Assembly (NCBI GenBank): GCA_937922815.1
Contig: CALAJP010000302.1
Location: 1-35,524, forward strand
Reading direction: 5' to 3'
DNA from: an uncultured Saprospiraceae bacterium
GTDB taxonomy: Bacteria > Bacteroidota > Bacteroidia > Chitinophagales > Saprospiraceae
Length of the DNA stretch: 35,524 bases
Made by a program: the position numbers and the translations under genes. Under the pieces are notes generated by a model. It saw nothing but the letters and a program-made list of their open reading frames with translations. It searched no databases and was not told the origin of the DNA. Shown piece by piece: positions 23,876 to 32,947 of this stretch (the first letter of the stretch is position 1; each line of letters begins with the position of its first letter).

Positions 23876-24768
23876 ATAAATATTTTGTACTTGTTTTATT
23901 CTTTTTATTAGAATTAACACTTTTCTGTCAAGAATTTAATTTCCAAGTAAACGTTGACGCACCTCGTCTTCAAACTACCGACAAAGCTATTTTTGAAAAC
24001 TTAGAGGGGGCATTATCTGACTTTATCAATAATAAAAGTTGGACAAGTCGAAATTTTAGAGAAGAAGAGCGAATCAAAGGCAATATTCAACTATCAATAA
24101 CAACCGAAGATGGAAATAATTTTTCTGCAGAACTAACCATTCAGGCTACAAGACCTGTCTATAAATCTGATTACGAAACGGTTATTTTTTCTCATAAAGA
24201 AAAAGAGTTTAAGTTTTCTTACGAATTGCTCCAACCCATCCAATATTCTGCGAATAATTATATCGATGAATTGTCTCATACTTTAGCTTTTTATTGTTAT
24301 ACAATATTAGGAATCGATGCCGATTCTTATTCTCCCCTTGGTGGTCAAAAATATTTTGAATTAGCCAAACAATTAATTCAAGCGAACCCTAATGGCTCAG
24401 GACACAAGGATTGGGGACCGACCGACCGTAGAAATGCGAATAGGTACTGGATAAATGAAAACTATCTAAACCAAAAAATAGAGCCTTATCGTCTTGGTTG
24501 GTATGACTATCACAGACTAGGCTTAGACCAAATGCATGAAAACCCTGCTCTTGGTAGGTCATTAGTTAATGATGGGTTGAAAAAAATCGCTACTTCAAGC
24601 GAGAATTATAGAAACTCTATTGCATTAATTATTTTTTCTAATACGAAATTAGAAGAGCTTGTAGAAATATTCAAAGTTGCCCCAGAGAAAGAACGAGAAA
24701 CTGTTAGTAAATTAATCAAGCAAATAGATCCCGCTCAATATGCGAAATACAAAAAAGAATTAGAATAA
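23872..24768 (+). CDS. DUF4835 family exported protein
   Basis: The 298-residue protein has a signal peptide ending near FCQE (residue 20) and matches DUF4835, a Bacteroidota family found next to coaBC. Recognisable segments are FNFQVNVDAPRLQTTDKAIF, NFREEERIKGNIQLSI, DELSHTLAFYCYTILGIDAD and GGQKYFELAKQL. It overlaps the coaBC stop by 4 bases, so translation is coupled. Its function is not known; it is probably periplasmic. In several relatives I recall recN next, but here a strong terminator ends the unit. Confidence 0.9.
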   Translation: MNKYFVLVLFFLLELTLFCQEFNFQVNVDAPRLQTTDKAIFENLEGALSDFINNKSWTSRNFREEERIKGNIQLSITTEDGNNFSAELTIQATRPVYKSDYETVIFSHKEKEFKFSYELLQPIQYSANNYIDELSHTLAFYCYTILGIDADSYSPLGGQKYFELAKQLIQANPNGSGHKDWGPTDRRNANRYWINENYLNQKIEPYRLGWYDYHRLGLDQMHENPALGRSLVNDGLKKIATSSENYRNSIALIIFSNTKLEELVEIFKVAPEKERETVSKLIKQIDPAQYAKYKKELE

Positions 24769-24809
24769 AAAAAGCCTCCTTGTTTTAGTGAAACAAGGAG
24801 GCTTTTTTT
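24767..24809. terminator. Strong bidirectional terminator
   Basis: A perfect 19-bp stem pairs 24767-24785 with 24791-24809 around a 5-base loop (TAGTG), with seven A on one side and seven T on the other. It overlaps the DUF4835 stop codon and serves the convergent Ppx/GppA-like gene too. Confidence 0.95.
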
Positions 24810-24823
24810 GTAAGTTTTAATAA

Positions 24824-25843
24824 CTATCCTGGTCGAGACAATAAAAACCCTATTGAGAAATTAGCATCCCAGTCAAATACAAATTTTTGGCAGCCTGTAC
24901 CATCAACTAAAGATTGATAAATATTCAATCCACATTCGATTTTTCTTCCTTTATCTTCGGCTAGAGACAAATAGCCTTTGGGTTGTTCCAAAACAGTAAA
25001 CCGCTCATTTCCTACCCTTGATTGTTTTGCAAAATTAAAAGGAACACCCCCAATTATAAAGCAAGTTTTTGTCAACGAGCTTGGTACTTCTTCTCCTATT
25101 TTTCTTATTTGATTATAGACTTCACTATCTCCTAGTTCACGAACATAATATTTAGCTCCATGTCCTTCTTTTGATATAATTCGGTTATTTTCATACCAAC
25201 TAATTTTTGTATTTCCAGACCCAACATCTACCACGAAACTATTATTCTCGTATTCTTTTGGAAGAACACACCTTAACGCAAACCTTCCTTCTTCTTCTGG
25301 ACTTACCGTATTAATTACATAGCCCATTTTCTTTAATGTGTTAATTATTTTTTTCGTTTTTGCTTCTTTTAAGGCTCCTGAACTAACCACAAAATGGATA
25401 TTTCTACCACTAACACCATAATCTAAAATATTAATGATGTACTTTTTTAGCCCTGTTACTATATCTTCGCCATTAGCCATTTGGTCAAAAACAAAAGAGT
25501 TTCCCCATTCATATTTTTCACGTTCCCAATTATCTTCGGAATCTTTTCTAATAATAAATGAATTAAACCCCGAAGCACCTAACTCCACAACCCCCATCAA
25601 CTTTCCGCCAACGACAGCAGGTGGTTTATACTCGAAAGGTGTCGTATTGTTTTTCTTTGGATTTGCTTTTTTTATTGGTTCTGCAACTTCTTCTTTAGTG
25701 GTTGTAGTCTCTTCGGTTTGAGTAGCTGTGTTTGTAATATCCGTTAGGTTTTTATTCCCCATAAAATATTGGATTGCAAAAAAGATAGAAGCTCCTAACA
25801 CGGCTCCAATCAAAATTTTTGAAAAGTTAGTCATCCGATTCAT
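24824..25843 (-). CDS. Membrane-anchored Ppx/GppA-like (ASKHA fold) protein
   Basis: The 339-residue protein has one N-terminal transmembrane helix (about 10-28), a Thr/Glu/Lys-rich linker (about 40-75), then a domain resembling the N-terminal half of exopolyphosphatase/GppA. Matches are a phosphate-1-like GVVELGASGFNSFIIR (84-99), SSGALKEAK (154-162), SPEEEGRFAL (181-190, the region of the catalytic Glu), a phosphate-2-like VVDVGSGNTKIS (204-215) and FIIGGVPFN (262-270). The usual phosphate-1 Asp is Glu88. The positive N-terminus suggests the domain faces the periplasm, where nucleotides are scarce. It may be a pseudoenzyme or bind another phosphate compound. It lies 33 bases after the symporter gene, in the same operon. 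Confidence 0.72.
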   Translation of the reverse strand: MNRMTNFSKILIGAVLGASIFFAIQYFMGNKNLTDITNTATQTEETTTTKEEVAEPIKKANPKKNNTTPFEYKPPAVVGGKLMGVVELGASGFNSFIIRKDSEDNWEREKYEWGNSFVFDQMANGEDIVTGLKKYIINILDYGVSGRNIHFVVSSGALKEAKTKKIINTLKKMGYVINTVSPEEEGRFALRCVLPKEYENNSFVVDVGSGNTKISWYENNRIISKEGHGAKYYVRELGDSEVYNQIRKIGEEVPSSLTKTCFIIGGVPFNFAKQSRVGNERFTVLEQPKGYLSLAEDKGRKIECGLNIYQSLVDGTGCQKFVFDWDANFSIGFLLSRPG

Positions 25844-25876
25844 TAAGTTTATGTTTGAGGTTAATAAAGTTTATTT

Positions 25877-27589
25877 TTAACTATTACTGCTTATTGTATT
25901 TTTATCCTTCGGAAGGATTACACTAATTAAATTAGCGATGATCATCACTAAAATACATCCAATTAAATTTAGCCATAAATAAGCAATTTCTTCATTGAAA
26001 TAAATATATAAAATAATTAGTTCGGAAATAATGGCAGCTATAAAAACAGCATTCCCCTTAATCTTCTTGAAAAAGAAAGCTACTACAAAAACACCAAGTA
26101 TCGTTCCGTAAAATAAGGATCCTATAATATTAACCGCTTCTATTAAATTATCAAACAATGAAGCTACCATTGCAAATATAATGGCTATCACGCCCCACAT
26201 AATAGTGAATAATTTAGCAGCAGTTAAATAATGTTTATCGGGCTGGTTTTTATTAAGGCTTCTTTTATAAATATCAATTACGGTTGTGGTTGCTAATGCG
26301 TTCAACTCAGAAGAAGTTGACGACATCGCTGCTGAAAATATAACTGCGAGTAACAAGCCAACTAAACCTACAGGGAAATATTCTGTTACAAAAGTTACAA
26401 AAACATAATCTCCATCTTTAGTTTCTGCCGTTTCATCAACTTTATTGACTAAAACACGAAATTCATCCCTTATTTTTTTATCCTTTTGTGTCAATTCTTT
26501 GAGAGACTGAACCGAGGCGTTCATCTTTACTTCATCTTCATTATTACGAGCATTGATAAAACTATAAATTTCTTCTTTCCTATTATCAAACAACAAGCTA
26601 TACTCTGTATTTAAAGAATCATAGGTATTGGCAGTAAGGCTGCTTTCTTTTACTTTGTCTATATTGACGGAATTAAAATGAATAGGAGGTTTTTCAAATT
26701 GAAAAAATATAAAAACTAATATTCCAACAAACAAAATCAAGAACTGCATTGGAACTTTTATGATTCCATTGAATAGTAAGCCCATTCTACTTTGGGTAAG
26801 AGATTTACCACTCAAATAGCGTTGAACCTGCGACTGGTCGGTACCAAAGTAGGATAAAAACAGAAAAACGCCACCTATTAAACCTGACCACAAATTATAT
26901 TTATTATTCCAATCGAATTCTAAATTTACTACTTCCAGTTTTTCCATTTTACCTGCTACTGCAATCGCATCTTCTAACGAAACATCGACAGGAAACTGCA
27001 TCACTAAAATAACCGCAGCGATAAACATTCCACTCAAAATAATAATCATCTGCTGTTTCTGAGTAACACTGACCGCCTTTGTCCCCCCTGCAACGGTATA
27101 AATGATAACCAAAGCCCCTATAAAAATTATTGTCAATCGTAAATCCCAATTCAATATATTCGTCAAAATAATGGCGGGGGCAAAAATAGTTAACCCTGCC
27201 GCAAAGCCTCTTTGCATTAGAAATAAAACAGCCGTTAAGGTTCTTGTTTTTAGATCAAAACGCCCCTCTAAATATTCATAAGCAGTATAAACATTTAATC
27301 GATAATAAATAGGAAGCACAAAAATACAGAGCAACACCATAGCTATGGGCATACCAAAATAAAATTGAGCAAAACCCATTCCTTCTTCGTAGGCTTGACC
27401 AGGAGCACTCAAAAAAGTTATAGCACTAGCCTGAGTTGCCATTACTGAAAGTCCTATGGTGTACCAAGGCAAATCCTTTTCCCCCATAAGGTAGCTTTTC
27501 ATGCTTTTAATATTTCGGGTTTTTATCACACCATACAAAACGATGGTGAGAAGTGTCCCTAACATGATAATCCAGTCTAATAGTGCCAT
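25877..27589 (-). CDS. Sodium:solute symporter (SSS family)
   Basis: The 570-residue protein is an inner membrane transporter with about 13 transmembrane segments. Family signatures are SAITFLSAPGQAYEEGMGF, VAGGTKAVSVTQKQQ, GTDQSQVQRYLSGKSL and SAAMSSTSSELNALAT, the last two near the sodium-binding region. It should use the sodium gradient to import a sugar, sialic acid or similar solute; the substrate cannot be told from sequence. A soluble, charged insert of about 95 residues (about 300-393) lies between hydrophobic segments. It follows the epimerase-like gene by 52 bases and precedes the Ppx/GppA-like gene by 33. Confidence 0.92.
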   Translation of the reverse strand: MALLDWIIMLGTLLTIVLYGVIKTRNIKSMKSYLMGEKDLPWYTIGLSVMATQASAITFLSAPGQAYEEGMGFAQFYFGMPIAMVLLCIFVLPIYYRLNVYTAYEYLEGRFDLKTRTLTAVLFLMQRGFAAGLTIFAPAIILTNILNWDLRLTIIFIGALVIIYTVAGGTKAVSVTQKQQMIIILSGMFIAAVILVMQFPVDVSLEDAIAVAGKMEKLEVVNLEFDWNNKYNLWSGLIGGVFLFLSYFGTDQSQVQRYLSGKSLTQSRMGLLFNGIIKVPMQFLILFVGILVFIFFQFEKPPIHFNSVNIDKVKESSLTANTYDSLNTEYSLLFDNRKEEIYSFINARNNEDEVKMNASVQSLKELTQKDKKIRDEFRVLVNKVDETAETKDGDYVFVTFVTEYFPVGLVGLLLAVIFSAAMSSTSSELNALATTTVIDIYKRSLNKNQPDKHYLTAAKLFTIMWGVIAIIFAMVASLFDNLIEAVNIIGSLFYGTILGVFVVAFFFKKIKGNAVFIAAIISELIILYIYFNEEIAYLWLNLIGCILVMIIANLISVILPKDKNTISSNS

Positions 27590-27641
27590 TTATGTTATAG
27601 TTAACGAGATGTTTATATTTAATACCGAATAGAAAACCTAT

Positions 27642-28661
27642 TTAGTTTTCAAAAGTTCCAAATGCTTTGTTCTTAGGGTATGTTTTTAAAAAAACTGCTC
27701 CAATTTCTTTAATTGTTTTATCTAACGAACGATACTCAAAACCGATTTTTTTAGATTTTGTGGCATCGAAAGTTGCTTCTTGAAATGCTTGTTTGGCTGT
27801 TTCTTTTGTAATTAATGGTTTTTTTCTTGTGAAGAAAGACTTTATTTTTTCTAATCGCCAAATAACCTGTGCCATCCATGGTTTAGCAACTTTAGAGGGC
27901 GGTTCAACGCCTAATGAGCTTGCAATTTTTTGGAACAAATGAACATAACTAATATTTTCAGCAGAAAGAAGATATTTTTCACCTGCAACATCTTTCTCCA
28001 TTGCCATTATCATAAACGAAGCAACATCTCTGACATCAACAAACCCTGTTTGTCCAGGGCTGCTAAATCTTAGGCCATTCCATGCCTTCGTAAATAAGCT
28101 AGGGCTGCTTTTATCCCAAATTCCAGGTCCTAAAATAATACTTGGATTAACAATTACTGTTTTCAAGCCTTCAGCATTAGCTCTATAAACCGCCATTTCT
28201 GCCCAACGTTTACTTTTACCATACAAGGTACTGTTATTTTCTTCCCATGGCGTATCTTCCGTAATTGGTTTTCCATTCTTGCCTAATGCAGCAATTGAAC
28301 TTACGTGACAAAATTGCTTGATGCCTTTTTCGATAGCCACATTCAACAACAGTTCAGTGCCTTCGACATTCACTTGATGTAAAGATAAACTATCGTCAGG
28401 GGAATAAGAAACAACACCTGCACAGTGAAATACCCATATTACTCCATTCATTGCTTCCATAATTCCATCAGGGTCTAAAATATCTGATTGGAACCACGTT
28501 ATTTGAGACTGGATATGGTCAGGGATAATTTTTTTAGAAGCATCACTTCTGTATAAGGCGACTATGTTTGTATAACCTAAAGAAACTAATTCCGAAACCA
28601 AATGAGCCCCCAACATTCCTGTTGCTCCTGTAACAAGAATTTTATTAGAAAAGTCTGACAT
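27642..28661 (-). CDS. NAD-dependent epimerase/dehydratase family protein (extended SDR)
   Basis: The 339-residue protein is an extended short-chain dehydrogenase with the nucleotide-binding TGATGMLG (11-18), FHCAGVVSY (78-86), HVSSIAALG around 119-127 with the catalytic Ser, and YGKSK with Tyr147 and Lys151. NPSIILGPG follows, as in dihydroflavonol reductase and hydroxysteroid dehydrogenase-like members. It acts on a sugar-nucleotide, ketone or similar substrate; which one is unknown. Its start is 3 bases after the cytochrome c stop, so the two genes are a tight pair. It is cytoplasmic. Confidence 0.9.
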   Translation of the reverse strand: MSDFSNKILVTGATGMLGAHLVSELVSLGYTNIVALYRSDASKKIIPDHIQSQITWFQSDILDPDGIMEAMNGVIWVFHCAGVVSYSPDDSLSLHQVNVEGTELLLNVAIEKGIKQFCHVSSIAALGKNGKPITEDTPWEENNSTLYGKSKRWAEMAVYRANAEGLKTVIVNPSIILGPGIWDKSSPSLFTKAWNGLRFSSPGQTGFVDVRDVASFMIMAMEKDVAGEKYLLSAENISYVHLFQKIASSLGVEPPSKVAKPWMAQVIWRLEKIKSFFTRKKPLITKETAKQAFQEATFDATKSKKIGFEYRSLDKTIKEIGAVFLKTYPKNKAFGTFEN

Positions 28662-28664
28662 CCA

Positions 28665-28970
28665 TTATTTTTGAGGAAATTGTTTAATGGTGTATGCAGC
28701 AGCAGCCTCAATTTCTTCAGGTGTTAAAATAGAACCAAATGCCGTCATTGCTCCTTTTCCATTCGTGATTATAGCTTTTCTTTCTTCAAAACTTAATGTT
28801 GATTCTTCAAGCTTTTTAGCGCCATTCAATTGTAGATTTCCATCGGAACCGTGGCAGGCAACACATTGCATCTTAAATACTTTTTTGCCCAACTCAACAT
28901 CTCCTCCAGAGCCTCCGCAAGCCCAAATTAAACCTAATCCAAAAACGACAAAGACCATCAATTTATTCAT
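28665..28970 (-). CDS. Class I cytochrome c lipoprotein
   Basis: The 101-residue protein has a short hydrophobic signal ending LIWAC, where Cys18 is a likely lipid-modified residue, then a small c-type cytochrome. The haem site is CVACH (36-40), and Met75 in GAMTAFG is the expected sixth ligand. LTPEEIEAAAAYTIKQF forms the usual C-terminal helix. It should be a membrane-tethered electron carrier on the periplasmic side. It is first in a run with the epimerase/reductase, symporter and Ppx/GppA-like genes. Confidence 0.92.
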   Translation of the reverse strand: MNKLMVFVVFGLGLIWACGGSGGDVELGKKVFKMQCVACHGSDGNLQLNGAKKLEESTLSFEERKAIITNGKGAMTAFGSILTPEEIEAAAAYTIKQFPQK

Positions 28971-29093
28971 AAGAAATATTTACTCATTTATTAATTTGGG
29001 TCTAAATTACGAAAAAACATTTTGATAATTTAACCATTGATAGAGTCTTTTCTTCTTGATTAGATGGAAATAGAATACAATCGTGACGTTTCA

Positions 29094-31619
29094 TCAAAAA
29101 TCAACCTTAAATTTCAGGTTAATTCTACGAGTAGTTAAGAAATTAGGAATCGAAAATTGTTGTCCATAGATGGTACGAATCCAACTCTGTGAGGATTGGT
29201 TTCTTACATTCATCAAATTAAATACCTCTAAACTTGCCCAAACGTTTCTAAATGGTTTCAACAAATGGTTTGGTTTTTCTCCTCTCCATTCGTGTTTCCA
29301 TAATAAAAATGAAAATCCTAAATCGATTCGTTGATACGAAGAAAAACGATAGGTATTTCGAAAAACCGTATTATCGTCTTTCAAACCAAAAGGAAAACCT
29401 GTTCCAAAAGTCATTTGTAAATGCATTTTGAAATTCTCGTTGCTTGGCAAATGATCTTGAAAAAACATAGCAAATGTTAACGCCCTATCCGAAGGTCTCG
29501 CCACATCACTAACAATAACACCTTCTTCAGGGTCTCCTTCTTCTCTTTTACGATGAGTTACTCCGTCTAAGGCTTCTCTGGCTCTTAGCAAAGAAACATT
29601 TACCCAACTTTCAGAACCAGGAACAAACTCTCCGTTCAACCGAAGATCAAGCCCCATTACCGAACCCGTTGCATCATTTTCTCCACTATATCGAATACGA
29701 ACATTATCAATTTCGTAAGTAACAACGTCCCAAAGTGATTTATAATAAGCCTCTGCAATTAATCGAAAAGGTTTTGGGTTTCGCTTGCCGATATAGAAAT
29801 CATATGTCAAACCACCTACTAGATGAGCGGATTTTTGTGCTTTCAAATCCCTATTAACACTACCGTCTGGTCTTCTTAACTCTCTAAAGAAAGGAGCTTG
29901 GTGATACAAGCCCGAGGACAAACGAAAAGATATATCTTTAGTCGATTTCAATGGTTTGTATGCCATTTGTACTCTTGGCGAAATTAGCAACTCTTTATTG
30001 AGTGTCCAATAATTAGCCCGTACACCACCCGTTATTTTCCACTCTGTTCTATCTTTTCTGAAAAAAGAATAGGTATTTTGGACATAACCTGTAAATCTAT
30101 CCGAGACTAAATTATTTTCGGAACGAACCGAAGATAAAACTTCTACCGATTCAGTACTAAATGGTAATGAAAACCCTGCAGAATCAATCTTTTCCCATTC
30201 TTTGAAAGAATCCTCAATTTCTTCTCTTTGGTATTTAATTCCCCATTGAATAAAATTAGATTTTACAGCCGAAGTATCTTTAGATGCTAATTCTAATCCG
30301 CCTTTAAATTCAACATTTGTAATATTTGCCCTAAGTTTGTTTCTCGCAAACCTATGCTGAACACCTGTTCCTAAAACAGCAATTTCATCCCCAAAGTCTT
30401 CAGAATCAAACGAGCTTTCTACCTGTGCTAAACGATATGCACCTATAATGTCAAAAGACTCTCTTTCTAATGAAGAATATCTTGATGCCAAAAGTTTTAA
30501 AAACAATGGGTTCGCTAATCGGTCTGGAATATAAGTCAATGACAAACCACCTAGACCTGTGGTATAATCATTCGTTTCTTGTCCCTCGTACAAAGTGCTA
30601 AGGTTGAGTGCAAAATCAATTAACCCAAATGCAGTAGAACGCTCTTGCGGGGTAAAACCATAAACACTCGAGTTATAATTCCCTAAAAAGTCAATCTGTA
30701 AATCATCGCTCAAATCATAAGTTAAATAAGCCTGAAAGTCCCAAAACGTAGGTGCATATTCCCCTTGTATATCCAAAGAACCTAACAAATATTCATTGGT
30801 TTTATAACGTCCACCCAACAGGTACCTAAACTTTTTATAACTCGACTTTTTAGATTTAATACTTCCTTCTGTATGAATAGAAGCCCCTAGCAAACTCGCA
30901 GATATAGAAGAACGCAGCGAGTCTGGTCTCTTGTACCTAACATCAAGTACAGAAGATAATTTGTCTCCGTATTTGGCAGCAAACCCGCCAGAAGAAAATT
31001 GTAAATCTCGAATCAAATCTATATTAGGAAAAGAAAGTCCTTCTTGTTGTCCTTCTCTTATTAATTGGGGGCGATAAATCTCAAAATCATTAACATACAC
31101 TAAATTTTCATCATAATTACCTCCTCGAACATTATATTGAGATGATAATTCCCCTCCAGAACCTGATGTTGTCCCCAATGCAATATTAGGCAAAATACTC
31201 TCGAAGTTTCCAGAAGTTGATGGAATCAATTTCAATGTAGTAACTTCTTCACGAATCATGGTATTATTCTCAACCTTTCGGCTAGTCACTACTACTTCAA
31301 TATCAGATTGTACTGATGGTAAATCTACATTTAGCTCCAAGACCTCACTATTTGCTAACAAAACAGGCTGTTTTTGTTCTTTATAACCTATTCTAGAAAA
31401 AACCAATATTGAGGAGATACTTGAAGGAATCTTGATAGAATAATCTCCATCTATATTGGTTTCTGCTGCAACCGTAGTGCCTTCAACATATACCGTGACA
31501 AACTCGATTCCTTGTCCTGTGACAATATCGGTTACTTTTCCTTGTACTTGAGCTTCTTGTGCATCAATTCCAACGAGAGAAATCAACGAGACAAAAAGAA
31601 ACAAAAATAATTTGTTCAT
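29094..31619 (-). CDS. TonB-dependent outer membrane receptor
   Basis: The 841-residue protein has a signal peptide (SLVGIDAQ), an N-terminal CarboxypepD_reg-like domain (about 22-100: VQGKVTDIVTGQGIEFVTVY), a plug domain (about 130-230: SGSGGELSSQYNVRGGNYDE, VYVNDFEIYRP) and a 22-strand-type barrel ending in RINLKFKVDF with the terminal Phe. It imports an unknown ligand with energy from TonB. No SusD-like partner is adjacent, so it is not a glycan-utilisation pair; iron chelates, vitamins or peptides are possible. Its ATG directly follows the rpe stop with no gap. It ends 123 bases before the cytochrome c start. Confidence 0.95.
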   Translation of the reverse strand: MNKLFLFLFVSLISLVGIDAQEAQVQGKVTDIVTGQGIEFVTVYVEGTTVAAETNIDGDYSIKIPSSISSILVFSRIGYKEQKQPVLLANSEVLELNVDLPSVQSDIEVVVTSRKVENNTMIREEVTTLKLIPSTSGNFESILPNIALGTTSGSGGELSSQYNVRGGNYDENLVYVNDFEIYRPQLIREGQQEGLSFPNIDLIRDLQFSSGGFAAKYGDKLSSVLDVRYKRPDSLRSSISASLLGASIHTEGSIKSKKSSYKKFRYLLGGRYKTNEYLLGSLDIQGEYAPTFWDFQAYLTYDLSDDLQIDFLGNYNSSVYGFTPQERSTAFGLIDFALNLSTLYEGQETNDYTTGLGGLSLTYIPDRLANPLFLKLLASRYSSLERESFDIIGAYRLAQVESSFDSEDFGDEIAVLGTGVQHRFARNKLRANITNVEFKGGLELASKDTSAVKSNFIQWGIKYQREEIEDSFKEWEKIDSAGFSLPFSTESVEVLSSVRSENNLVSDRFTGYVQNTYSFFRKDRTEWKITGGVRANYWTLNKELLISPRVQMAYKPLKSTKDISFRLSSGLYHQAPFFRELRRPDGSVNRDLKAQKSAHLVGGLTYDFYIGKRNPKPFRLIAEAYYKSLWDVVTYEIDNVRIRYSGENDATGSVMGLDLRLNGEFVPGSESWVNVSLLRAREALDGVTHRKREEGDPEEGVIVSDVARPSDRALTFAMFFQDHLPSNENFKMHLQMTFGTGFPFGLKDDNTVFRNTYRFSSYQRIDLGFSFLLWKHEWRGEKPNHLLKPFRNVWASLEVFNLMNVRNQSSQSWIRTIYGQQFSIPNFLTTRRINLKFKVDF

Positions 31620-32297
31620 TTAAAGTGTAATATTAAATGGAGTTATGTTTTTTAATTGTTCGATAGTTTGTATAGGGTTATTCGATTTAAAGACACTACT
31701 TCCTGCCACTAAAACGTCTGCTCCTGCCTTCACAATAGATTCCGCATTCTGCAAGCCTACACCACCATCAACCTCAATAAATGGGTTTAAGTTCCTTTCA
31801 TCGCATTTTTTTCTCAACTCGGTAATCTTGTGCAGTGTTCTATAAATAAACTTCTGCCCTCCAAAACCAGGGTTTACAGACATCATACAAATCAAATCAA
31901 CTTCCTCTAATACATCTTCAATTAATTGAATAGGAGTTCCTGGGTTAATAGCAACTCCAGCCTTAACGCCAAGTGATTTTATCTGTTGAATATTTCGGTG
32001 TAAATGAGGACAAGCTTCGGCATGAACAGTAAGAATATCAGCTCCTTGTTTAGCAAATTCTTCTACATACAACTCAGGTTGTTCTATCATCAAATGAACA
32101 TCTAATGGTTTTTGAGCTAAATCCTTAATCGCAGGCATTAAACTCAAGCCAAAACTAATATTAGGAACAAATCTGCCGTCCATAATGTCGATATGAAACC
32201 AATCCGCCTCGGATTGATTAACCATTTCAAAATCTTTACTTAAATTTCTAAAATCCGCTGCCAAAACTGATGGAGCAATCAAATGTTCTCGTTTCAT
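31620..32297 (-). CDS. rpe: Ribulose-phosphate 3-epimerase
   Basis: The protein has 225 residues from the ATG at 32297, preceded by an AAAGAAAG stretch; a TTG six codons upstream gives residues the family lacks. It interconverts D-ribulose 5-phosphate and D-xylulose 5-phosphate in the pentose phosphate pathway. TIM-barrel motifs are LIAPSVLAADF, HIDIMDGRFVPN with metal-binding His and Asp, DVHLMIEQPE, MSVNPGFGGQKF and EVDGGV with the second catalytic Asp. All expected catalytic residues are present. The TonB receptor gene follows without a gap, an unusual partner. Confidence 0.97.
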   Translation of the reverse strand: MKREHLIAPSVLAADFRNLSKDFEMVNQSEADWFHIDIMDGRFVPNISFGLSLMPAIKDLAQKPLDVHLMIEQPELYVEEFAKQGADILTVHAEACPHLHRNIQQIKSLGVKAGVAINPGTPIQLIEDVLEEVDLICMMSVNPGFGGQKFIYRTLHKITELRKKCDERNLNPFIEVDGGVGLQNAESIVKAGADVLVAGSSVFKSNNPIQTIEQLKNITPFNITL

Positions 32298-32460
32298 ATC
32301 TTTCTTTAATAACAAAACTGCTAAGATAACTTAGTTATTAAAGAAAAATACATTCAAAGACTCATTTTTAACAGTTAAGCGGAATCACATTTGTAATACT
32401 CCTATTTTTAGAATAATTTTATTTAAAGCATTTACTACTCATTCTTAAATAAGCCGAATC

Positions 32461-32946
32461 ATGCTTCAAAATTTTAAATGGCTGGCTCTTAAAGACGAAA
32501 TTGAATTTGAGCAAAGAAAATTTAAAGGAAAATTAGCAGGAAAAGCCAACAAGTACTCTCAACATTTAGATGGTATTATTAGAACAAGAATTATGATTTT
32601 TGCGATGTCAATGCTAATATTTCACAGCGTACTTACCAACTATTTATTGCACGATTCTTTTGAAATGGAGTTCTTGATTGAGCGGTCTATTTTTTCAATG
32701 ATTTTTATGGTGTGTGGAATACTATTCAATAAGGCGAGGATAGTAACAATTATTATTTCTTCCTTGCCACTGCTATTGATAATTATATCTTATTTCTTCG
32801 ATAATCAATTTTCAGGAAGACCATTTGCCTTTATGACCGGAATAACGATAGTTCTGTTAAGTGGAGTCTATCATCAAATACAGCTAAAGAAACTAAAAAA
32901 AGAGTTGGAAAACTCTCTTATCGAAAACTCTCTTTTAAAATTCTAA
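32461..32946 (+). CDS. Small integral membrane protein of unknown function
   Basis: I do not recognise this 161-residue protein. A basic N-terminal cytoplasmic stretch of about 40 residues (including EQRKFKGKLAGKANK) is followed by four hydrophobic segments, roughly at 43-63, 72-88, 92-112 and 120-137, and a basic coiled-coil-like tail (QLKKLKKELENSLIENSLLK). No catalytic motif is seen. It is divergent from rpe and ends one base from the convergent TANGO2-like gene, with no hairpin between them. Confidence 0.72.
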   Translation: MLQNFKWLALKDEIEFEQRKFKGKLAGKANKYSQHLDGIIRTRIMIFAMSMLIFHSVLTNYLLHDSFEMEFLIERSIFSMIFMVCGILFNKARIVTIIISSLPLLLIIISYFFDNQFSGRPFAFMTGITIVLLSGVYHQIQLKKLKKELENSLIENSLLKF

Positions 32947-32947
32947 A

